Source of the DNA: JAMCXS01 sp046705545
GTDB lineage: Bacteria > Acidobacteriota > Terriglobia > UBA7540
Direction: 5' to 3'
Assembly (NCBI GenBank): GCA_046705545.1
Contig: JBJKQF010000007.1
Location: forward strand, 1 to 18,382
Length of the DNA stretch: 18,382 bases
The position numbers and the translations under genes are program-made. The notes under the pieces were generated by a model. It did not search any database and was not told the DNA's origin. It was given only the letters and a program-made list of their open reading frames with translations. Positions 7,711 through 14,546 of this stretch are shown one piece after another. Each line of letters starts with the position of its first letter. The stretch's first letter is position 1.

Positions 7711-8316
7711 GTGACAGACAATCCTGCACAAGCGCGTCTTGCCAGCGACGAATCCGTGCTGGTAGCGGAAGCCAAGGCCGGCAATTACGGGGCCTTCGAA
7801 GAGTTGGTGAACCGCTATGAAAAGAAGATCTACCGCCTCGGCCTGAACCTGACCGGAAATCCCGAAGACGCCGAGGATTTGCTGCAGGAAACTTTCCTCA
7901 AGGCGTTCCAGCACCTGCCCAGTTTTCGTGAGGACTCCCGGTTTTACACCTGGATTGTGCGCATTGCGATCAACGAAGGGTTGATGAAGCTTCGCAAGCG
8001 CCGCAACAGCAAGGAAGTTCCGGTCGAGGACCCGTCGAACGACGACGGCGATGTGATCCCAAGGGAGTTTGCCGATTGGCGGCCGAATCCGGAGCAGGAA
8101 CTGGAACGGGTGGAAATGGAGACCATCCTGCGCAACGCCGCCAAGGCGCTTCCTGCAACCTTTCGAACCGTCTTCTTCCTCCGCGACGTGGAAGGGCTTT
8201 CTACGGAGGAAACGGCGGAAATGCTCAATCTTTCCGTAGGGGCGGTGAAAGCCCGGCTGTTCCGGGCCAGGCTGCGCCTGCGCGAAGAACTCAGTAAGAT
8301 ATTCAAGCGAGGTTAA
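7711..8316 (+). CDS. ECF-type RNA polymerase sigma factor (RpoE-like)
   Basis: This 201-residue sigma70-family protein would direct RNA polymerase to a small regulon. Region 2 spans about 26-98: AFEELVNRYEKKIYRL, then DAEDLLQETFLKAFQHLP, the core-binding and -10 element, then FYTWIVRIAINEGLMKLRKR. Region 4 spans about 138-195, with a helix-turn-helix in LSTEETAEMLNLSVGAVKAR. An acidic linker (EDPSNDDGD) joins them and there is no region 3, as in ECF factors. GTG 7711 is the only conventional start compatible with the frame. AGGAG lies 13 bases upstream, rather far. The gene is followed 6 bases later by a zinc-binding anti-sigma gene on the same transcript, the usual arrangement for ECF regulation. 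Confidence 0.92.
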   Translation: MTDNPAQARLASDESVLVAEAKAGNYGAFEELVNRYEKKIYRLGLNLTGNPEDAEDLLQETFLKAFQHLPSFREDSRFYTWIVRIAINEGLMKLRKRRNSKEVPVEDPSNDDGDVIPREFADWRPNPEQELERVEMETILRNAAKALPATFRTVFFLRDVEGLSTEETAEMLNLSVGAVKARLFRARLRLREELSKIFKRG

Positions 8317-8322
8317 GCATCA

Positions 8323-8562
8323 GTGAATTGTAAAGAGGTCTTTCAAGAAATCTCTAACTATCTGGATGGAAATCTGGACGAGGACCTGAAGCGCACCTTG
8401 CACGTCCATCTGAAGTGCTGCCACCATTGCCAGGTGCTTTTTGACACCACGCGCAAGACCATCGAGCTCTATTGCGATGGCAAGCTGTATCAGCTTCCGG
8501 ATGATGTTCGCAGCCGCCTGCACGATGCGCTGCGCCAGAAGTGCAAAGCTCAGACGCGCTAA
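8323..8562 (+). CDS. Small zinc-finger (zf-HC2/ZAS) anti-sigma factor
   Basis: The product is 79 residues from GTG 8323, with GAGG 10 bases upstream inside the end of the sigma gene. It carries a C3...H29-x3-C33-x2-C36 arrangement typical of zinc-associated anti-sigma proteins, which hold the cognate ECF factor inactive. The helix after it (residues 37-50) would correspond to the sigma-contacting part. No transmembrane helix is present, so it should act in the cytosol. Extra cysteines at 32, 51 and 74 could matter if it senses redox state, which is inference. The 6-base gap to the sigma stop implies one transcript and probably coupled translation. Confidence 0.85.
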   Translation: MNCKEVFQEISNYLDGNLDEDLKRTLHVHLKCCHHCQVLFDTTRKTIELYCDGKLYQLPDDVRSRLHDALRQKCKAQTR

Positions 8563-8616
8563 CGTCGAAGGTCCCTCGTTCCGCTCCATCCACGCCGTCA
8601 GGCGCAGTCCCACTCA

Positions 8617-11600
8617 ATGCCACCCGTCCCGCAGCGACCCTTCTTTTTCCATAGCGCACCCGCAAACTTAAGTTTTAACGCCCCTTCTGCGTCCGAAGGC
8701 AGCCCGTTCTTCTGCGCTTTACCCTTGATGCGCTGGAGGCCTATAATAGGAGGTTTCAACCTCCGTCTCCCTTTTGCTCCGTATCGCTCGTGCTACCTGG
8801 CGGGGAAAAAGCAGAAAGGACGATTCGTTATTCCTAAAAAGAGCGCAACAAAACCCAACGGCCACAACGCAAACCCGGTTGCTGCGGGCGTGTCTTCTCC
8901 AGGCCCCAACGGAACTCCGGGAGCCTCAGGCCGCGTCGCCGAGCCACCGCGCTCCCTGGCCCAGATCAGGCCGGACGCTGACGCCATCGTGGTGCGGGGC
9001 GCCCGTGTCCATAACCTTAAGGGCGTCGATTGCGAAATTCCCCACAATCGCCTGACGGTGGTGACGGGGCTTTCCGGCTCAGGAAAGTCCAGCCTGGCTT
9101 TTGACACGCTCTACGCAGAGGGCCAGCGCCGCTATATCGAATCGCTTTCCGCATACGCGAGGCAGTTCCTGGAGCGCATGGAGAAGCCGGATGTGGACGA
9201 CGTGGACGGCATCGCTCCTGCCGTTGCCATCCGGCAGAAGAACTCAACGCGCAACCCGCGCTCCACGGTCGCTACGTCGACGGAAATCTACGACTATCTT
9301 CGGCTGCTCTTTGCGCGCATCGGGGTGACCTTCTGCTCGCGCTGCGGTCAAGTGGTCCAGAAAGACCATGTGGACGGCATCGCAGACCGCATCCTGAGCC
9401 TGGAAGAAGGGCGGCGGCTCTACGTGCTCTTCCGCCTCAATCCGGACGACGAGCACACGCCCGCCAGTGAAGAGCCCCAGGCCGCAGCCAAAAAGAAACG
9501 GGCGCAAGCGGCCAGCAAGCGTGGCCGAAAATCTTCCGCCAAAGCGACGCCCGCCGCGGGCGGGCCGGCCGGCGATCTCCCGGAGTCGCTCAAACACCGG
9601 CTCTTCGCTTTGCGTCAGCGGGGTTTCAATCGCTTGTTCCAGGAGGGCCGAGTCTTCGAGTTTTCAACACCCGAATCCCTGCTTGAGATCGATTTCCGCC
9701 GCCCCGTCTATTCCCTGGTGGACCGCCTGGCGATTCATCCCGACATCCGCCAGCGCTTCATCGACTCCGTCGAACTCTGCTACCGGGAGGCGGGAGAGGC
9801 TATTATCGAACTTTTGCCTGCTGCAGAAGGTGCCCAGCCTGAGCGGCTGAGTTTCAATGAGCGCTTTGAGTGCAAGCATTGCAATATTTTGTACCTGGAA
9901 CCGCAGCCGTCGTTCTTCTCATTCAACAATCCCGCCGGCGCCTGCCCACGCTGCCAGGGATTCGGCAACACCATCGATTTCGATCTCGACCTCGTGATTC
10001 CGGACAAGAACAAGACCCTCGCCGAAGGCGCGATCAATCCTTGGACCAAACCCCGCTATCGCAGCATCCAGGCTGAAATGAAGCGCGCGGCGCGCAGCGC
10101 AGGCATTCCCTTGGACGTCCCTTTCCACCGCCTCACCCAGCAGCAGCGGGAATGGGTCATGGAAGGGGATGACAATTTTGCCGGGCTGCGCGGCTTTTTT
10201 AATTACCTGGAGCGTAAGAAGTACAAACTGCACGTGCGCGTTTTCTTGAGCCGCTACCGCGGCTACACGCTCTGCCCGGAATGCCAGGGAGGGAGGGTGC
10301 GCACGGACGCCCTTAGCGTGCGCATCGAGGGAAAGAATATCGTGGAAGTCTGTAAGCTTTCAATCAAGGGAGCTCTGGACTTCTTCAACGCTTTGAGCCT
10401 GACCCCAACCCAGCGCACCGTGGCGGAAAAGCTACTCGAAGAGATCCGCTCGAGGCTGGAATACCTTTACAAGGTCGGGTTGGAATATCTGACCCTCGAC
10501 CGCCTGGCTTCCACCCTCTCGGGCGGCGAGTCGCAGCGAATCCAGCTTGCCACAGCTCTCGGCTCGAATCTGGTGGGCGCCTTCTATGTTCTGGATGAAC
10601 CCTCGATTGGACTCCACCCTCGCGATACCAAGCGGCTGATCGAAATCCTGAAGAGCCTGCGGGACCTTGGAAACACGGTGCTGGTGGTCGAGCACGACCC
10701 GGAAATGATTCGCCACGCCGACAAGGTCCTGGATCTCGGACCCGGAGCCGGCGAGCACGGCGGCCGCGTTATCTATTCGGGAAGCTTTGAAGGACTGGTC
10801 AAGGACCCCCACTCGCTCACGGCGCGATATCTCACGGGAGAACTCAGCGTTCCAGGAGCCTCCAAGCGGGGCGCGCCGGGTAAGTTCCACCTGAAGCTCC
10901 GCGGAGCCCGCCAGCATAACCTGAAATCGATCGACGTCGATATTCCGCTGGGCCTTATGGTTTGCGTCAGCGGAGTATCCGGTTCCGGAAAGTCCACCCT
11001 GGTACATGACGTTCTCTACAACGCCATGATGTCACGCAGGGGCTCGAGCGCTCCGCAGGCGGAGTTCGAGGCGCTGGAGGGAGATGAGAAGATCGCCAGC
11101 GTGGTTCTCGTTGACCAGTCGCCTCTCGGCAGGACTCCGCGCTCGAATCCGGTTACTTACATCAAAGCCTTTGACGGTATCCGCGAGCTTTTCGCTTCCA
11201 CCCCGGAATCCAAAAAACGGCGCTTTACTCCCGGCCACTTCTCCTTCAACATTCCGGGAGGACGTTGCGAGGCCTGCCAGGGAGACGGCACCGTAACGGT
11301 GAGCATGCAGTTTCTGGCGGACATCGAACTGGTTTGCGAGGAGTGCCGGGGGACTCGCTACAAACCCGCCGTTCTCGATATCACCTACAAGGGCAAGAAT
11401 ATCCACGAAGTCCTCCAATTAACGGTCAAGGAGGGGCTCACTTTCTTTGCCAACATTCCTTCCATCAGTAACAAGCTCCGCGTGCTGGATGAGGTGGGCT
11501 TGGGCTACCTGCGGCTGGGCCAATCGGCAACCACGCTGTCCGGCGGCGAGGCGCAGCGCGTCCGGCTCGCCGCTCACATGGTGCATCCCGCCACAGAGAA

Positions 11601-11895
11601 GACGCTGTTCATCTTTGACGAGCCCACCACGGGCCTGCACTTTGACGACATCGCCAAGCTTCTTGCGGCCTTCCGCCGCTTGATCTCTCTGGGAGCCACC
11701 GTGCTGATTATCGAGCACAACTTAGACATTCTGAAGGCCGCCGATTGGATCATCGACCTCGGACCCGAGGGCGGTGAGGCGGGCGGCTACGTCGTCGCGG
11801 AGGGAACTCCGGAAAAGATCGCCCAGTGCCACGAGTCCCACACGGGCCAATTTCTGGCGTCTTGCCTGCCCATCGCTGGAGAGCCCGCCTGTTGA
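8617..11895 (+). CDS. uvrA: Excinuclease ABC subunit A (UvrA)
   Basis: UvrA is the damage-sensing ATPase of nucleotide excision repair and loads UvrB on DNA. Both ABC modules are complete (numbering from ATG 8617): Walker A GLSGSGKSS near 151 and GVSGSGKST near 786, signatures LSGGESQRI near 634 and LSGGEAQRV near 974, and Walker B with DEPSIGLH near 660 and DEPTTGLH near 1001. Two C-x2-C zinc modules lie at 419/443 and 884/907. A Lys/Ala-rich insert of about 32 residues (289-320) sits in the UvrB-binding region. Coordinates give the longest ATG frame, but its first 70 codons contain a promoter and look non-coding. Homology begins near VVRGARVHNLK (residue 127). The probable start is the ATT at 8830 (M-PKKSATKP), with AAAGGA at 8815-8820. 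GTG 8887 is another option. Confidence 0.95.
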   Translation: MPPVPQRPFFFHSAPANLSFNAPSASEGSPFFCALPLMRWRPIIGGFNLRLPFAPYRSCYLAGKKQKGRFVIPKKSATKPNGHNANPVAAGVSSPGPNGTPGASGRVAEPPRSLAQIRPDADAIVVRGARVHNLKGVDCEIPHNRLTVVTGLSGSGKSSLAFDTLYAEGQRRYIESLSAYARQFLERMEKPDVDDVDGIAPAVAIRQKNSTRNPRSTVATSTEIYDYLRLLFARIGVTFCSRCGQVVQKDHVDGIADRILSLEEGRRLYVLFRLNPDDEHTPASEEPQAAAKKKRAQAASKRGRKSSAKATPAAGGPAGDLPESLKHRLFALRQRGFNRLFQEGRVFEFSTPESLLEIDFRRPVYSLVDRLAIHPDIRQRFIDSVELCYREAGEAIIELLPAAEGAQPERLSFNERFECKHCNILYLEPQPSFFSFNNPAGACPRCQGFGNTIDFDLDLVIPDKNKTLAEGAINPWTKPRYRSIQAEMKRAARSAGIPLDVPFHRLTQQQREWVMEGDDNFAGLRGFFNYLERKKYKLHVRVFLSRYRGYTLCPECQGGRVRTDALSVRIEGKNIVEVCKLSIKGALDFFNALSLTPTQRTVAEKLLEEIRSRLEYLYKVGLEYLTLDRLASTLSGGESQRIQLATALGSNLVGAFYVLDEPSIGLHPRDTKRLIEILKSLRDLGNTVLVVEHDPEMIRHADKVLDLGPGAGEHGGRVIYSGSFEGLVKDPHSLTARYLTGELSVPGASKRGAPGKFHLKLRGARQHNLKSIDVDIPLGLMVCVSGVSGSGKSTLVHDVLYNAMMSRRGSSAPQAEFEALEGDEKIASVVLVDQSPLGRTPRSNPVTYIKAFDGIRELFASTPESKKRRFTPGHFSFNIPGGRCEACQGDGTVTVSMQFLADIELVCEECRGTRYKPAVLDITYKGKNIHEVLQLTVKEGLTFFANIPSISNKLRVLDEVGLGYLRLGQSATTLSGGEAQRVRLAAHMVHPATEKTLFIFDEPTTGLHFDDIAKLLAAFRRLISLGATVLIIEHNLDILKAADWIIDLGPEGGEAGGYVVAEGTPEKIAQCHESHTGQFLASCLPIAGEPAC
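8718..8764 (+). promoter_or_regulatory. uvrA promoter with overlapping dyad
   Basis: A perfect TATAAT lies at 8742-8747. The -35 is weak (TTTACC at 8718-8723, spacing 18). Right after it, GGAGGTT (8749-8755) and AACCTCC (8758-8764) form a perfect 7-base dyad separated by TC, centred on the expected transcription start near 8754. It could be a repressor site or a 5'-terminal mRNA hairpin. It does not match the E. coli CTGT-N8-ACAG or Bacillus GAAC-N4-GTTC LexA boxes. Positions 8563-8741 hold no other feature I can support. Confidence 0.55.
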
Positions 11896-11979
11896 GGTTT
11901 GTATCCAAGAGCAGCACCAAACCTCGCCTTGTTCCGAGCTAATTGTATTCGCTGGCCGCGACCCACGACGGCCAGCGGA
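11893..11979 (+). terminator. Two tandem hairpins after uvrA
   Basis: GAGGTTTG (11894-11901, overlapping the uvrA stop) pairs perfectly with CAAACCTC (11918-11925). CGCTGGCCG (11950-11958) pairs perfectly with CGGCCAGCG (11969-11977), extendable by T-G and T-A to 11 pairs. Neither is followed by a T-run, so they may protect the 3' end or stop transcription with Rho rather than act as classical intrinsic terminators. Confidence 0.45.
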
Positions 11980-12012
11980 CAACGCGCGCGTGGCTTGCGC
12001 CACCGATGCAGC

Positions 12013-12018
12013 TATAAT
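12013..12018 (+). promoter_or_regulatory. TATAAT -10 directly upstream of the 12026 start
   Basis: A perfect TATAAT ends 7 bases before the ATG at 12026, so transcription would begin at or within a base or two of the start codon. No convincing -35 is visible at 16-18 bases. GAGG at 12021-12024 is too close to the ATG to work as a Shine-Dalgarno sequence, which supports a leaderless mRNA if this promoter is used. Confidence 0.45.
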
Positions 12019-12025
12019 ATGAGGT

Positions 12026-12574
12026 ATGCGGGCAAGGATTACTCTCTTTAGCGCGCTCCTATGCATTGCCATCGCAGGGCCGCCATCGCTCTGCGCCTTC
12101 CGGCCCCTGAGCAACAAGCAAGAGACCCGGCTTGCCGCCAAGATTGCGCGTGCGAAGAATCCCGGCAAAAAGGCTCGGCTCCAGATTCGACTGGCCCGTG
12201 CGAAACTGATGGATGCCATCCAAGCCTACAATGGCGACCATTTCTCTGAGGGGCTGGCCTTGCTCCACGAATACCGCCGGCAAATTAATCTTTCCTGGGA
12301 GACCTTGCAGAGGTCAAAACGGGGCGTCTCCAAACATCTTAGAGCCTGCATGAAACTCGAGATCAGCTTGCGTGAAGACGGAAGAATGCTTGAAGACCTT
12401 CGCAGGCGAGTTCCCTACCCTGCGAATGAACCTATCAAGAGGATTTCCGAGGAGAGCAGCCGGGTTCATCGCCAGGTGCTGGGAGTTCTCTTCCCGCCTG
12501 GAACACCTCCGCAAGAGAACCCAAAGGGGCGCGAGCGGGGCGCTCTGGCGGCGACTTCCACCTCAACAGCATGA
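12026..12574 (+). CDS. Secreted helical protein, unknown function
   Basis: The product is 182 residues starting MRARITLFSALLCIAIAG, a clear signal peptide with cleavage likely after SLCA. The mature part is helical and rich in Arg, Lys, Glu and Leu (IARAKNPGKKARLQIRLARA, then a TPR-like helix pair AYNGDHFSEGLALLHEYRR), with a Pro-rich tail. No family is recognised. It is the first gene of a three-gene operon: its TGA stop overlaps the next ATG in an ATGA, which indicates translational coupling. The start fits both the signal peptide and the TATAAT just upstream. Frames on the opposite strand are shadows. Confidence 0.8.
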   Translation: MRARITLFSALLCIAIAGPPSLCAFRPLSNKQETRLAAKIARAKNPGKKARLQIRLARAKLMDAIQAYNGDHFSEGLALLHEYRRQINLSWETLQRSKRGVSKHLRACMKLEISLREDGRMLEDLRRRVPYPANEPIKRISEESSRVHRQVLGVLFPPGTPPQENPKGRERGALAATSTSTA

Positions 12575-13242
12575 GTACTCTTCATCGCACATTCCGGTTC
12601 GGTTCGATTATATTCCTGCTGCTGGCGCCGGTTTGCGCGCAGGCCAATCAAGGGGGAAACCTGAATTCGGAGGAGGTAGGGCAGCTTCGCGACGCCCAGG
12701 AGCCTTCACAGCGCATCAAGGTTTATCTGGCGCTCATCCAAAAGAGGCTGAACCACATTGAGGAATTATGGGAAGTACGGGAAACCCAGGAGAATGTTGG
12801 CGGCCAAGTGAACAGCCTGCTGGGAGAGGTCATTTCCCTAGACGACGAACTCAAAGATTGGATCCAGTACCAATACAACCGGAAAGCGGATATGCGCTCA
12901 GGCCTCCGCCACTTGCTAACGGACGCTCCTCAGCAGCTGCAACTTCTCCTGCGCATTCAAAAATCGCCAGGCCCGGGCGGCGCGGAGTACGCGCAGTCGC
13001 TGAGCGACGCCATCGCCGACATGAACGATACCATCAACGGCGCCACCCAAGCCTTCGGCGGCCAGCAAAAAGAAATGCAGGCGGTCAAGGCCGGCCAAGA
13101 AGCGGACCGGCGCTCCCTCAAGAAAGCCCGGAAGGAAGAAAGGAAACGAAACAGAGAAGAAAAGAAACTCAACGAGAAAGAGAAGAAGCTGCGAGAGAAA
13201 CAGCTCAACAAGCAGAATTCCGGCGATTCCGGCCAAACCTAA
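12571..13242 (+). CDS. Secreted coiled-coil protein with Lys/Glu-rich tail
   Basis: The ATG overlaps the stop of the preceding gene (ATGA). The 223-residue product has a signal peptide (FGSIIFLLLAPVCAQA, cleavage near residue 25). A helical body follows, with IKVYLALIQKRLNHIEELWE and a DDELKDWIQYQYNRKADMRSG segment. The extremely charged tail of about 50 residues, from roughly 170 (KKARKEERKRNREEKK), is predicted to be coiled coil or disordered. The role is unknown. Together with the upstream gene it looks like a pair of periplasmic partners made in fixed ratio. A Lys-rich tail might contact the cell wall, outer membrane or nucleic acid, but this is speculation. Confidence 0.8.
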   Translation: MSTLHRTFRFGSIIFLLLAPVCAQANQGGNLNSEEVGQLRDAQEPSQRIKVYLALIQKRLNHIEELWEVRETQENVGGQVNSLLGEVISLDDELKDWIQYQYNRKADMRSGLRHLLTDAPQQLQLLLRIQKSPGPGGAEYAQSLSDAIADMNDTINGATQAFGGQQKEMQAVKAGQEADRRSLKKARKEERKRNREEKKLNEKEKKLREKQLNKQNSGDSGQT

Positions 13243-13250
13243 AGGTTACC

Positions 13251-14000
13251 TTGCGAAAATCCCCTTCGTCCGCCAAGTCTCAACAACTATCCCTGCCCCT
13301 GCGCGCTCCCGCGCCTCCGGAATTTGTATTTGCGCGCGTCTTCAGGCGCTTGGGCATCAGGCGTTCCGTACCGACTTTCCACGTCGAGTATCGTCCCTTT
13401 GCAAACCTGAGGAGCAATATCCACTTGCAGGGCGACCGCGCGAGAGTTCGTATTTCCGACGTTCTGGAAACTGCGCCGCCGCTGGTGCTGGAGGCGCTCG
13501 CGGAACTCTTGCTGGCGCAGCTTTTCCGCAGGCGTCCCTCTGCCGAAGCTCGCGAATGCTACCTTGCCTATGTGTTTGAGCCCGCAGTCCGCCGCCGCAT
13601 TGATGAGAACCGGCGCAAGCGCGGCCGCCTCCGCCTGCTGCCCGCCCAAGGCCGGCACTACGACTTGGAAGAGATCTTCAAGCGGCTCAACCAAAAGTTC
13701 TTCAAAGGCCAACTCTCCTGCCACCGCGTCGGCTGGAGCCCCAAATCTTCGCGCACCGTGCTGGGCCATTACGACCCGGCCCACCATACCATCACCATCA
13801 GCCGCAGCCTGGATTCGGAGTCTGTTCCAATCGACGTGGTTGAGTATCTGGTGTTCCACGAAATGCTGCACATACAGTTTCCCCTGGAGCGCCACGGTTC
13901 GCGCCGGGTGATGCATTCCCGGCCCTTCCGCGAGGCCGAGCGAGCTTTCCCTAATTTTCGGCGGGTTCGAGAACGTCTGAAGAGAATCTTCGCGGCCTAA
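13251..14000 (+). CDS. SprT-like zinc metallopeptidase domain protein
   Basis: I chose TTG 13251 because AAAGG (13241-13245) lies 5 bases upstream, overlapping the previous stop. The frame extends much further upstream but only through the preceding gene. The product is 249 residues with no signal peptide, so it is probably cytosolic. The C-terminal half carries LEEIFKRLNQKFFKG, the family-typical strand pair (VLGHYDPAHHTITISRSLD), and the zinc site HEMLH at 203-207 with a likely third ligand H222 in MHSRPFREAE. This matches the SprT/WLM fold. SprT-type proteins in other organisms degrade DNA-protein crosslinks, but small bacterial homologues have no settled role. The N-terminal 120 residues are unassigned. 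Its operon partners are two exported helical proteins. Confidence 0.85.
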   Translation: MRKSPSSAKSQQLSLPLRAPAPPEFVFARVFRRLGIRRSVPTFHVEYRPFANLRSNIHLQGDRARVRISDVLETAPPLVLEALAELLLAQLFRRRPSAEARECYLAYVFEPAVRRRIDENRRKRGRLRLLPAQGRHYDLEEIFKRLNQKFFKGQLSCHRVGWSPKSSRTVLGHYDPAHHTITISRSLDSESVPIDVVEYLVFHEMLHIQFPLERHGSRRVMHSRPFREAERAFPNFRRVRERLKRIFAA

Positions 14001-14027
14001 CGCCGCTTTCATCTGGCCAGATCGGCG

Positions 14028-14055
14028 TGGGAGGGCGTTGGAGTCCGCCCTCCCA
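14028..14055. terminator. GC-rich hairpin between convergent genes
   Basis: TGGGAGGGC (14028-14036) pairs perfectly over 9 bases with GCCCTCCCA (14047-14055), with a 10-base loop. It lies between the stops at 14000 (plus) and 14080 (minus) and could end transcription from both sides. There is no T-run on either strand. Confidence 0.5.
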
Positions 14056-14079
14056 TACCTCAGTTGTTCATCAAACAGG

Positions 14080-14514
14080 TTAACGGCGTCCCCGCATAGA
14101 CCACGCAGGGATACCTTGCGCGTCGCGCAAAACCAGCGTTTGACCGCCCTTTTTTACTTCACGGGCAATGATCGCCTCGGAACCGTGGTAGCTGACTTTT
14201 GAACCTGTCACTTCCACCTGGTCCCCTTTGGTAAATTCGCAGCCTCTCTCCTTCAAAAAGGCCGCGGGGCCTAAGTGGATGTCGGTCGTCTTGTCCGCGG
14301 TCTTCAGTGTCAGGTGAATGCCGTGCCAGCCGTGGCGGCCTGCCACGTCTTTCACTTCCTCAACCGTGCCGCTGAGGGTTGTCTCCGTTGCCGGGTTGTA
14401 CATCCTGGCGCGGCTTCCCGGTCCCGGTCCCATCTGGGCATAGGCGACCGGCAGCGCCAGAATACTCGCCAACATCACAGCGGCTGAGAGCCTTAGCCCG
14501 TGCAGAGTTTTCAT
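14080..14514 (-). CDS. Small exported protein, probable OB-fold-like beta domain
   Basis: The product is 144 residues with AGGAG 8 bases before the ATG. A signal peptide (LRLSAAVMLASILALPVAYA) ends near residue 26. The mature part is a small beta-barrel-like domain: TTLSGTVEEVKDVAG, then GIHLTLKTADKTTDIHLGP, GDQVEVTGSKVSY and EAIIAREVKKGGQTLVLRD, ending GIPAWSMRGRR. This strand order resembles periplasmic OB-fold proteins, but I cannot name the family. It follows the Gly-rich secreted protein gene by 32 bases on the same strand, so the two probably share a transcript from a promoter near 15195. Confidence 0.8.
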   Translation of the reverse strand: MKTLHGLRLSAAVMLASILALPVAYAQMGPGPGSRARMYNPATETTLSGTVEEVKDVAGRHGWHGIHLTLKTADKTTDIHLGPAAFLKERGCEFTKGDQVEVTGSKVSYHGSEAIIAREVKKGGQTLVLRDAQGIPAWSMRGRR

Positions 14515-14546
14515 TTCAAATACTCCTTTGTCTCAAGTCTTCGGGA

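Noticed and set aside
12768..13250. N-terminal extension of the SprT-like frame
   Set aside because: It lies inside the preceding gene in another frame, has low-complexity Arg-rich sequence, and TTG 13251 has its own Shine-Dalgarno sequence.
13287..14012. Minus-strand ORF of 241 codons
   Set aside because: Shadow of the SprT-like gene, which has the HEMLH zinc site.
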